Both the position numbers and the translations under genes were made by a program. This document shows, one piece after another, positions 1-5,130 of a stretch of 5,130 nucleotides of DNA. The DNA lies in contig QIAI01000264.1 in the NCBI GenBank assembly GCA_003224995.1, positions 1 to 5,130 of the forward strand, given 5' to 3'. This DNA comes from Acidobacteriota bacterium. GTDB taxonomy: Bacteria > Acidobacteriota > Terriglobia > Terriglobales > Acidobacteriaceae. The notes below the pieces were generated by a model. That model worked only from the letters and a program-made list of their open reading frames with translations, was not told the origin of the DNA and ran no database searches. The first letter of the stretch is position 1. Each line of letters starts with the position of its first letter.

Positions 1-113
1 GATGGCCGGCTGCAGCATGAAGTGGGCTTCGCTGGCCCGCGGCCACGCGGCAGAGCCTTTCGGGTAGCGCTTGATGAAGCATTGCACGAGATGCAGTTGT
101 TTCTGAATCTCTA
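1..113 (+). CDS. Alternative reading: 3' end of a forward-strand gene
   Basis: Frame 1 on the plus strand is open from the window edge to a TAG at 111-113, giving 37 residues that end EALHEMQLFLNL. The tail reads as an amphipathic helix like many protein C-termini. I see a vague similarity to the C-terminal ends of winged-helix/YcaQ-type proteins but cannot confirm it. First-position GC (about 81%) exceeds third-position GC (about 62%), which is less typical of a real gene than the pattern on the reverse strand. This reading and the reverse-strand one exclude each other in practice. I rate this one slightly less likely. Confidence 0.25.
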
Positions 114-141
114 GCACTCCTACGGCGTGGTGTTGAGACAT
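1..141 (-). CDS. Possible 5' end of a hypothetical protein gene, cut by the window edge
   Basis: Reading the reverse strand from ATG at 141-139 gives 47 codons without a stop, running off the left edge (starts MSQHHAVGVLEIQKQLHLV). The codon directly before the ATG is a TGA, so no earlier start exists. A minimal GGA lies 6 nt upstream of the ATG. By my count third-position GC is about 72%, first-position about 66% and second-position about 38%, the order expected for a real gene at this GC level. Residues 8-25 could form an amphipathic helix. I do not recognise the family. The opposite strand in the same codon register is also open (1-113), so the strand is uncertain. If real, this gene is divergent from the tRNA gene. 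Confidence 0.38.
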   Translation of the reverse strand, partial: MSQHHAVGVLEIQKQLHLVQCFIKRYPKGSAAWPRASEAHFMLQPAI

Positions 142-284
142 TCAATATCCAGGGAACGCTATTGGTAATTGAAAACGCACTTCCAGGGAAACGACTGGGG
201 ACATACCGGAGGCTCACCAATCCACACTCCGCGAAAACTAAGGAACGTTTGTCTCTCCCCGGTTTCCTTCCGCGCTTTTCCGTT

Positions 285-383
285 CCCCGTCCGGCGGGGA
301 GCCGCCAGGGAGGGCACCTCAGCGGCTGAAGCCGCTCATCATTCTTGCCACTGTATCGCAGCGCCCTTTGGGTGATCGCTGCG
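285..383. repeat. Cluster of GC-rich palindromes
   Basis: Three adjacent inverted repeats occupy this gene-free stretch. CCCCG (285-289) pairs with CGGGG (295-299), and overlapping it GGCGG (293-297) can instead pair with CCGCC (302-306). AGCGGCT (321-327) pairs perfectly with AGCCGCT (330-336) around a 2-nt centre. CGCAGCG (357-363) pairs with CGCTGCG (377-383), with an inner CCC-TTT-GGG at 364-372. The AGCGGCTgaAGCCGCT type resembles small palindromes I associate with acidobacterial intergenic regions. That likeness is from memory, not from a search. The rest of 142-446 shows nothing else beyond the putative tRNA promoter. Confidence 0.55.
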
Positions 384-418
384 GGGGAAACGGGCGTGTC
401 TTCCGAGCAATCCTGCCC

Positions 419-424
419 TATGAT
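419..424 (+). promoter_or_regulatory. Candidate -10 box of the tRNA-Leu promoter
   Basis: TATGAT matches the sigma-70 -10 consensus TATAAT at 5 of 6 bases. It would place transcription start near 431, about 16 nt before the mature tRNA 5' end at 447, a normal leader length. No good -35 hexamer is visible about 17 nt upstream (395-401 reads CGTGTCT). The call therefore rests on the -10 match and its position. Confidence 0.35.
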
Positions 425-446
425 AGAGAAGCAGTCAGACGGCCAC

Positions 447-784
447 GCGGGCGTGGCGGAATGGCAGACGCAGCGGACTTGAGAAAGACTTGAGTGCTCG
501 TCGGGAAACCGGTGATGCAGAACTGCTCAAAGTCAGGGAAACCTCTGATCAGTGGCAATCCCGAGCCAAGCCTGGCGAGAAGTCGGCCGGGAAGGTGTAG
601 AGACTAGACGGGCAGCACCCAAACCCCGGATCATTCGGGAGAGGGTGAAGGGATAGTCCAGACCGCAAACCGGGACGCAGGACTTCAGGAAGAAGCGGCA
701 TCCGGGCGGCGAAAGCCGTAGACGGTAAGAAAATCCGCAGAGCTTAAAAGGCTCGTGAGGGTTCGACTCCCTCCGCCCGCACCA
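447..784 (+). tRNA. tRNA-Leu (UAA), interrupted by a group I intron
   Basis: The exons are 447-480 and 730-784 and join to an 89-nt tRNA. The acceptor stem pairs 447-453 (GCGGGCG) with 774-780 (CGCCCGC), followed by discriminator A781 and an encoded CCA (782-784). The D stem is 456-458/469-471, with the conserved GG at 463-464. The anticodon stem is 473-477 (GCGGA) with 734-738 (TCCGC). The anticodon loop after splicing is C-U-U-A-A-A-A, giving anticodon UAA. A long class II variable arm (739-756, GAGC/GCTC) is the hallmark of Leu, Ser and Tyr tRNAs. The T arm is 757-773 with loop TTCGACT. The interruption lies between anticodon bases 34 (U480) and 35 (A730), the classic insertion site of the cyanobacterial and plastid tRNA-Leu(UAA) intron. 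The gene stands alone, with no other tRNA nearby. Confidence 0.96.
481..729 (+). ncRNA. Self-splicing group I intron (IC3-like) in tRNA-Leu(UAA)
   Basis: The 249-nt intron follows U480 and ends in G729, the expected terminal omega-G. P1 pairs exon ACUU (477-480) with GAGU (492-495), leaving the required U-G wobble at the 5' splice site. A GAAA-capped P2 lies near 502-511. P3 pairs 523-528 (CTGCTC) with 610-615 (GGGCAG). P4 is 533-538/559-564, and a short P5 runs over 542-555. P6 starts at 565-567. P7, the guanosine-binding helix, pairs 602-606 (GACTA) with 654-658 (TAGTC). P8 pairs 616-620 with 643-647. P9 pairs 662-665 with 723-726 and holds a GAAA-capped hairpin near 711-720. Core segments such as GGCAATCCCGAGCCAAGCC, GAGACTAGACGGG and ATAGTCC closely match my memory of the Anabaena tRNA-Leu intron. 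There is no room for a homing endonuclease. Confidence 0.94.
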
Positions 785-1077
785 AGATTTTGCTCAAGCC
801 GCAGAACTTCGACGACTCACCGGCCTCAAAAGAGCACGCCGCCATCCAGACTGAATCGGGCGAATGTTTTCCTTCAATCACTGCTGCTATCTCTACCCAT
901 TCCCCTAAGTGTGATCCGTGTTGGTTTGCGCTGGACAGTTTCGGTAGATCCCTGATTTCGAAGAGTGACGGGCAAAACGGCTTGATGGTTGAGGAATTCA
1001 CGGCCGAGGAGTTCAGGTGAGAGGTCCGCAAACGTCCATGGTGCATGCATTCATTTCGGTATTGTCACGAGGCTGCT
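785..1077. other. Intergenic region without a recognisable gene
   Basis: This stretch lies between the tRNA CCA end and the leader hairpin of the peptidase gene. Short open frames exist on both strands, but none has a ribosome binding site or a protein-like composition, and one of them runs through the tRNA exon. I see no T-rich terminator behind the tRNA and no convincing -35/-10 pair. The peptidase promoter is presumably somewhere here. Confidence 0.5.
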
Positions 1078-1100
1078 CCGTTATTGACTTTGAATAACGG
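1078..1100 (+). promoter_or_regulatory. Perfect 8-bp hairpin or dyad in the peptidase leader
   Basis: CCGTTATT (1078-1085) is an exact inverted repeat of AATAACGG (1093-1100) around a 7-nt centre. It ends 5 nt before the putative Shine-Dalgarno TGGGAG (1106-1111) and 16 nt before the ATG at 1117. As DNA it could be a dyad operator for a dimeric regulator. As RNA it could be a leader hairpin affecting translation or stability. No T-run follows, so it is not an intrinsic terminator. Confidence 0.5.
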
Positions 1101-1116
1101 CCATCTGGGAGCCACC

Positions 1117-3246
1117 ATGCCACCTAAAGATGCGGGCACCATCGCTGATGCGTCTACATTGGCGCATTGCTTTCGGTGCAGCCGGCTGGCGAAAACCCTC
1201 TTACATCTTGTTCGTACTACGGCGATGGTCGTTATGTTCACTTCAGTGACCGCGGCCGTCCCAGTTCTTGCTCAAACCGCCATCAAGGATGACCTGGTTC
1301 GTTCTATCGATCATTCCATCAAGCCAGGAGATGATTTCTACCGCTACGCCAATGGGGGATGGCTTGGAACGGTAGCGATGCCTCCCGGCCAATCGAGCTA
1401 CGATACGCGCGCAATCGTGAAGGAGAGAACCAGCGGGAGGGTGCGCGATCTCGTGCAAGAGGCCGCCGCGGCCCGCCCGCCACGGGGCAGTGTCGCACAG
1501 AAAGTTGGCGACTACTTCGCCAGTTTCATGGATGAAGACGGCATTGAGGCCAGGAAACTGACACCCTTGGCCAATGAGATGGCCCTGATTTCTGCGATCA
1601 CAAACAAGGCGTCGCTATCAGGCTATCTCGGCACAACGTTGAATGGCGAGGTTGAGGGTCTTATCTCGAACTCCGACCATATTTTTGGCTTGTGGGTTAA
1701 TCAGGGCTTTGAAGACGCGGACCACAATGTGGTCCACCTCTGGCAGGGCGGCCTGGGAATGCCCGATCGTGACAATTACCTCGACTCCTCGCCCAAGATG
1801 TCCGAGTTACGCACGCAGTATCAGGCGCACATCGCGGCAGTCCTGAAACTGACGGGCATGGCAGACTCCGACACCAGGGCAGCGCGAGTTTTATCTCTCG
1901 AGATCCAAATCGCACAAGCCTTCGCACCTGACGCCGATACCGCGGACGTCTTTAAACAGAACAACCCCTGGAAACGCGGTGACTTTGCTGGCAAGGCGCC
2001 GGGCATGGATTGGGAGGCTTATTTCAAATCGGCTGGACTTGGTGGGCAGTCTGACTTCATCGTTTGGCAGCCGTCTGCAGTCACCGGCGTCTCCGCCCTG
2101 GTGGCGAGTGAAAGCACCGATTCGTGGAAGGACTATCTCAGGTTCCACCTGATCGAACACTATGCCAGTGTTCTTCCCAAGGCGGTGGCTGCGGAACATT
2201 TCGCCTTTTACGGCCGCATCTTGTCGGGCGCGCAGCAGGCGCCGGAGCGCAAGGAATCCGCCATCGCGGCCACAAACGGCGCTCTGGGAGACGCTGTCGG
2301 GCAACTCTATACGCAGCGTTATTTTTCGCCGGAAGCTAAAGCGAAGGCACAAGCGATGGCCAGCGATCTGGTCACCGCTTACCGTGCTCGCATTTCAAAG
2401 CTTACCTGGATGTCGCCTGCGACAAAGGAAAAGGCGCTGGCCAAGCTGAGCGCGCTAGAGGTCATCGTTGGTTATCCGGACACATCGATCGATTGTTCGA
2501 CTCTCGATATCGCGCGTGGCGACGCGTTCGGAAATATGCGTCGCGCGGAAACCTTTCTTCGTTTGCGCAACCTGGCCAAGTTAAAACAAGCGGTCGATCC
2601 TATCGAGTGGCCGATCAATCCGCAGACGCCTGGCGCGGTGATCATGTTCAGTCCCAACGCCGAGTTTTTCACGGCCGCCATTCTGCAGCCGCCTTATTTT
2701 GACGCCCAGGGCGACACCGCTTCCAACTACGGTTCTGCCGGCGCCGGCATGGCCCACGAGATCAGCCACAGCTTCGACGAACTCGGCAATATTTACGATG
2801 CACGCGGACGTTTGGGCGACTGGTGGACCGCGGAGGATCGCGCGCAGTACCATGCGGCGGCGGCGAAGCTGGTGACGCAAATGAATAGCTACTGCCCCTT
2901 CGCGGATGTTTGCATCAATGGCAAGCAGGTATTGACCGAAAGCATTGCCGATGTGACGGGACTGCTGGTGGCGCATGATGCTTATGTCCTATCGCTAAAA
3001 GGCAAGACCGATGTCGTGATTGGCGAACTCAGCGGGGAGCAGCGCTTTTTCGTGGCGTTCGCCCAACGATGGCGCAAGATCGAGAGCGAAGCAGCGCTGC
3101 GCAAGCAAATCGCGACCGACACGCATTTGCCGGCCGAATATCGAAGCGACTCGGTGCGCCATGTCGACGCCTGGTATAAAGCGTACGAAATCGCGCCCGG
3201 AGACAAGCTTTATTTGAAACCCGACGATCGCATTAGAATCTGGTGA
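1117..3246 (+). CDS. Secreted M13 family zinc metallopeptidase (neprilysin/PepO-like)
   Basis: This 709-residue endopeptidase should cut short peptides outside the cytoplasm. The N-terminus carries basic residues (to R33), a hydrophobic stretch (about 36-50) and a likely signal peptidase site near VLA-Q (52/53). The M13 N-terminal domain includes FYRYANGGW just after the signal and GLGMPDRDNYL (212-222). The catalytic domain has zinc motif HEISH (547-551), ESIAD (608-612; third ligand E608) and ILQPPYFD (522-529). H670 in THLPAEYR and R676 align with neprilysin H711 and R717. The protein ends in the typical PxDRIRIW. C593 and C599 could form a disulfide. The VNA(F/Y) substrate motif is not clearly conserved. 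I chose ATG 1117 for its Shine-Dalgarno TGGGAG five nt upstream. The open frame extends back to ATG 1045, but that 733-residue form would cover the leader hairpin and bury the signal peptide. The length is normal for the family. The stop overlaps or abuts the next gene. Confidence 0.93.
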   Translation: MPPKDAGTIADASTLAHCFRCSRLAKTLLHLVRTTAMVVMFTSVTAAVPVLAQTAIKDDLVRSIDHSIKPGDDFYRYANGGWLGTVAMPPGQSSYDTRAIVKERTSGRVRDLVQEAAAARPPRGSVAQKVGDYFASFMDEDGIEARKLTPLANEMALISAITNKASLSGYLGTTLNGEVEGLISNSDHIFGLWVNQGFEDADHNVVHLWQGGLGMPDRDNYLDSSPKMSELRTQYQAHIAAVLKLTGMADSDTRAARVLSLEIQIAQAFAPDADTADVFKQNNPWKRGDFAGKAPGMDWEAYFKSAGLGGQSDFIVWQPSAVTGVSALVASESTDSWKDYLRFHLIEHYASVLPKAVAAEHFAFYGRILSGAQQAPERKESAIAATNGALGDAVGQLYTQRYFSPEAKAKAQAMASDLVTAYRARISKLTWMSPATKEKALAKLSALEVIVGYPDTSIDCSTLDIARGDAFGNMRRAETFLRLRNLAKLKQAVDPIEWPINPQTPGAVIMFSPNAEFFTAAILQPPYFDAQGDTASNYGSAGAGMAHEISHSFDELGNIYDARGRLGDWWTAEDRAQYHAAAAKLVTQMNSYCPFADVCINGKQVLTESIADVTGLLVAHDAYVLSLKGKTDVVIGELSGEQRFFVAFAQRWRKIESEAALRKQIATDTHLPAEYRSDSVRHVDAWYKAYEIAPGDKLYLKPDDRIRIW

Positions 3247-4022
3247 CCATGTTGCGCATCGCTTTTGTGGAATGGCCCGAAGCCTTGTCGACCGATGATC
3301 GGCAGTGGGATGAGTTGAGAGACTCGGTTAGCGCCGCTCGCCCCGACTTTCTGATCACCAATGAATTACCTTTTGGTTCTTGGATCGCGGAGCATGCAGT
3401 CTTTTCGGAAGACGAGGCGCGGGCCAGCGTGCGTGCTCATGAAAAAGGGCTTACAGGACTGATCGATCTGCATCTTCCCGCCATCCTCTCCTCACGGCCG
3501 GTGTGGAATGGAAAACGGCTCGCGAATGAAGCCTTCGTGCTGGAGAACGGGGCCGTTCGTCCGTTGCACCGAAAACAGTATTTTCCGAATGAGCCGGGAT
3601 GGTTTGAGAGCAACTGGTACGCCGGCGATGGTTCAGGCTTTCGGGTAGCGGAGATTCTGGGAATCAAAGTCGGCGTGCTCTTGTGCACGGACGCAATGTT
3701 CAACGAGCACGCCCGGGCGTACGGAAAGCAACAGGCATCGCTCGTGGTCATACCGCGTGCTTCAGGAATGGAGATAGAGTCCTGGAAAATTGCGGGTGCG
3801 ATGGCGTCGCTGGTTTCGGGCGCTTACGTGGTCAGCTCGAACCGGGTTGGTCATTCCAAGGGGGGTACGCGCTTTGGCGGAGGCGGCTTTGCCTATGCAC
3901 CGCATGGGCGGCTACTGGCGGAGACAACCGCGAGCGATCCCTTGCAGACGCTGGAAATGGACGCACAAGTATCTGACTCCGCGCAACGCGGATATCCGTG
4001 CTATGTTCCTGAGCTTGAATGA
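3243..4022 (+). CDS. Carbon-nitrogen hydrolase (nitrilase superfamily)
   Basis: A cytoplasmic hydrolase of 259 residues (257 from the alternative ATG at 3249). The superfamily cleaves non-peptide C-N bonds (amides, carbamoyl groups, nitriles) through a Glu-Lys-Cys triad. All three are visible: E41 in TNELPFG, K111 in HRKQYFPNE and C148 in LLCTDAMF. The SSNRVG (198-203) and GGGGFAYAPHGRLLAE stretches are typical of the fold's C-terminal half. The length is normal for a stand-alone member. There is no signal peptide, transmembrane segment or fused domain. GTG 3243 overlaps the peptidase TGA by 4 nt (GTGA), which suits translational coupling. ATG 3249 starts 2 nt after that stop. Neither start has a clear Shine-Dalgarno, so the choice is open. 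The substrate cannot be told from sequence. Pairing with an exported peptidase hints at peptide- or amide-nitrogen scavenging, but this is inference. Confidence 0.9.
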   Translation: MTMLRIAFVEWPEALSTDDRQWDELRDSVSAARPDFLITNELPFGSWIAEHAVFSEDEARASVRAHEKGLTGLIDLHLPAILSSRPVWNGKRLANEAFVLENGAVRPLHRKQYFPNEPGWFESNWYAGDGSGFRVAEILGIKVGVLLCTDAMFNEHARAYGKQQASLVVIPRASGMEIESWKIAGAMASLVSGAYVVSSNRVGHSKGGTRFGGGGFAYAPHGRLLAETTASDPLQTLEMDAQVSDSAQRGYPCYVPELE

Positions 4023-4059
4023 GGGAAGCGTCCGCTACGACCAAAGCGGGGAGGAATTC

Positions 4060-4985
4060 ATGCTTCGTCGGAACATGGGGTTCTGGCTGTTCGGAACTGT
4101 GATCGTCTGGCTTGTGATATTCGCAACTTTTCTCGCCGATGCGCAACGAACGACCACAGGTTCGCCCAGCAATACGCAGGTGGTCCTTCTTGGCACCGGC
4201 AATCCGTTCCCAGATCCCGACAGGTCCGGCCCAGCCACAGCGATTGTTGTGAACGGCAGCGCCTATTTGATCGACTTTGGTCCCGGAGTGGTTCGCAGAG
4301 CCAAGGCCGCAATGTTTGACAAAGGAATCGCTGCCCTGGAACCTACGAACCTCACCACGGCGTTTGTGACTCACTTGCATTCGGATCATACGGCGGCTAT
4401 CCCGACCTCATTTTTACGCCGTGGGTGATGGGACGAAAGGTACCTCTCGAAGTCTATGGCCCGAAGGGGATCAAGGCGATGACCGATCACGTTCTGGCCG
4501 CGTGGCAGGCCGACATCGACGAGCGCATCGCCACCGAATCATGGCAAGCTCCCAATTACCGCGACACGTACAAAGTGAATGTTCATGAGATCAGTGCGGG
4601 AGTGATTTATAAAGACGAAACCTATGGCTATCGATTCGACACGGCCGACCGCAGCATCGTGATCTCAGGCGACACGACTGCGACCCAGGCCACCATCGAT
4701 GCCTGCCATGGATGTGACATTCTTATTCACGAGGCGAGCACACTAGAAGCGCTGGCGAAGCGGCCGGATTTTCAGCCCTATGCCGCGAAGTATCACACCA
4801 ACACCACGCAACTCGCCGAACTCGCCAGCAAAGCCAAACCTCACTTGCTGATCATCTATCATGCCTCGATTGTTCTGCGTCCGGGACTCCGACCTCAAGC
4901 TTCCTCACCGCAACAAGTTCTGAAAGAGGTACTTTCCGGGTACACGGGCGAAGTGGTTGTGGGGCGTGACCTCGACGTGTACTGA
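4060..4985 (+). pseudogene. Exported MBL-fold metallo-hydrolase, frameshifted and internally shortened
   Basis: A strong Shine-Dalgarno GGGGAGGA (4048-4055) precedes ATG 4060, 37 nt after the hydrolase stop. The N-terminus (MLRRN, then a hydrophobic segment to about residue 26, then ADAQ) is a signal peptide or anchor. The fold begins VVLLGTGNPFPDPDRSG, and motif HLHSDH gives H105, H107, D109 and H110. This frame then ends at TGA 4426-4428 (122 residues). The continuation is in another frame: from 4398 it reads YPDLIFTPWVMGRK and runs to TGA 4983-4985. Adding one G to the GCGGC at 4393-4397 restores HSDHTAGYPDLIF and a 308-residue protein. The second part holds ISGDTT (D205), IHEAST and the C-terminal LLIIYH (H268). 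The region between YKDE and TYGYRFDT (near 4617-4622) seems to lack the segment that normally carries the third-motif histidine. Relatives are RNase Z/arylsulfatase-like hydrolases; the substrate is unknown. Automatic callers may list 4425-4985 as a separate gene. Confidence 0.85.
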
Positions 4986-4989
4986 GAAT

Positions 4990-5014
4990 CTGGCAACCGG
5001 GGTTCGTTTGCCAG
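4990..5014 (+). terminator. Stem-loop after the gene cluster, possible terminator
   Basis: CTGGCAA (4990-4996) pairs with TTGCCAG (5008-5014) around an 11-nt loop, starting 4 nt after the stop of the MBL gene. The position suits a transcript end. The following bases are not a T-run (GGCCGACCC), so a classic intrinsic terminator is not supported. It may act as a 3'-end stabilising hairpin instead. Confidence 0.35.
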
Positions 5015-5072
5015 GGCCGACCCAGCTCATCTCTTCTTGCAATCCCAATCTCTAACCTGCCCACTCCCACCC

Positions 5073-5119
5073 GTGGCCCTAGGTTAGCGTCCACAAAACG
5101 GACGCGAACCTGGGGCCAC
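5073..5119. repeat. Long imperfect hairpin (20-bp stem, 7-nt loop)
   Basis: GTGGCCC (5073-5079), AGGTT (5081-5085) and GCGTCC (5087-5092) pair with GGACGC (5100-5105), AACCT (5107-5111) and GGGCCAC (5113-5119). The loop is ACAAAAC (5093-5099). The two interruptions are a T-G wobble (5080/5112) and an A-G mismatch (5086/5106). There is no flanking T-run. It could be a dispersed palindromic element or a bidirectional terminator between this cluster and a gene beyond the right edge. The remaining 5015-5072 and 5120-5130 show no gene. Confidence 0.7.
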
Positions 5120-5130
5120 CCTACTATCCC

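Noticed and set aside
148..193. Near-direct repeat TCCAGGGAA(A)CG at 148-158 and 182-193
   Set aside because: Only two copies of about 11 bp with an indel; too weak to call a repeat or operator pair.
169..375. 68-codon forward open frame before the tRNA
   Set aside because: It runs through the palindrome cluster, has no Shine-Dalgarno, and its Arg/Ala/Pro/Ser-rich sequence looks like translated repeat DNA.
481..729. Homing endonuclease or LAGLIDADG gene inside the intron
   Set aside because: The intron is only 249 nt, all of it needed for the ribozyme fold, and it contains no open frame of useful length.
744..1046. 100-codon reverse open frame downstream of the tRNA
   Set aside because: It overlaps the tRNA 3' exon on the opposite strand and shows no domain. 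It ends RAEGVEPSRAF, a string produced by translating tRNA genes in reverse.
1084..1089. TTGACT as a -35 promoter element
   Set aside because: It falls within the hairpin and no -10 hexamer follows at 16-18 nt.
1045..1116. Upstream extension of the M13 peptidase to ATG 1045
   Set aside because: It would add 24 residues before an already complete signal peptide, has no ribosome binding site, and would cover the 1078-1100 hairpin.
1891..2352. 153-codon reverse open frame inside the peptidase gene
   Set aside because: It is a shadow of the M13 coding frame; the forward frame has clear family motifs and this one has none.
3790..4059. In-frame extension of the MBL gene upstream of ATG 4060
   Set aside because: It overlaps the hydrolase coding region out of frame. 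The strong Shine-Dalgarno and the signal peptide both point to ATG 4060.
3832..4389. 185-codon reverse open frame across the hydrolase/MBL junction
   Set aside because: It lies opposite two well-supported forward genes and has no recognisable motif.

Overview
The window looks like a stretch of a bacterial chromosome with moderately high GC. The secreted M13 metallopeptidase, the exported metallo-beta-lactamase-fold (MBL) protein and the GC-rich palindromes between genes are all common in Acidobacteriota, so that phylum is my best guess. This is inference: there is no rRNA or other phylogenetic marker here. A cyanobacterium is the main alternative, because the intron family found here is best known from that group.

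Layout. Positions 1-141 hold the edge of a neighbouring gene, whose strand is ambiguous. Positions 142-446 hold no convincing gene. They contain a cluster of GC-rich palindromes (285-383) and a possible -10 box for the following tRNA. Positions 447-784 are a tRNA-Leu(UAA) gene split inside its anticodon by a 249-nt group I intron (481-729). The intron core (P1, P3, P4-P6, P7, P8, P9) can be paired by eye. Positions 785-1116 are non-coding as far as I can tell and end in a perfect 8-bp hairpin just upstream of the next ribosome binding site.

A three-gene, same-strand cluster fills the rest. It starts with a secreted M13 (neprilysin/PepO-type) zinc endopeptidase (1117-3246). A carbon-nitrogen hydrolase (nitrilase superfamily) follows, with its start codon on or beside the peptidase stop (3243-4022). 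Last comes an exported MBL-fold hydrolase gene (4060-4985), broken by a one-base deletion just after its HxHxDH motif and apparently also missing the segment that carries the next metal-binding histidine. Downstream are a 7-bp stem-loop directly after the stop and a long imperfect 20-bp hairpin (5073-5119).

The peptidase and amidase genes are probably transcribed and translated together. A peptide or amide scavenging role is plausible but not shown. The most notable object is the self-splicing tRNA intron, especially if the host is not a cyanobacterium. I did not find a wholly new system such as a defence island, CRISPR array or biosynthetic cluster.
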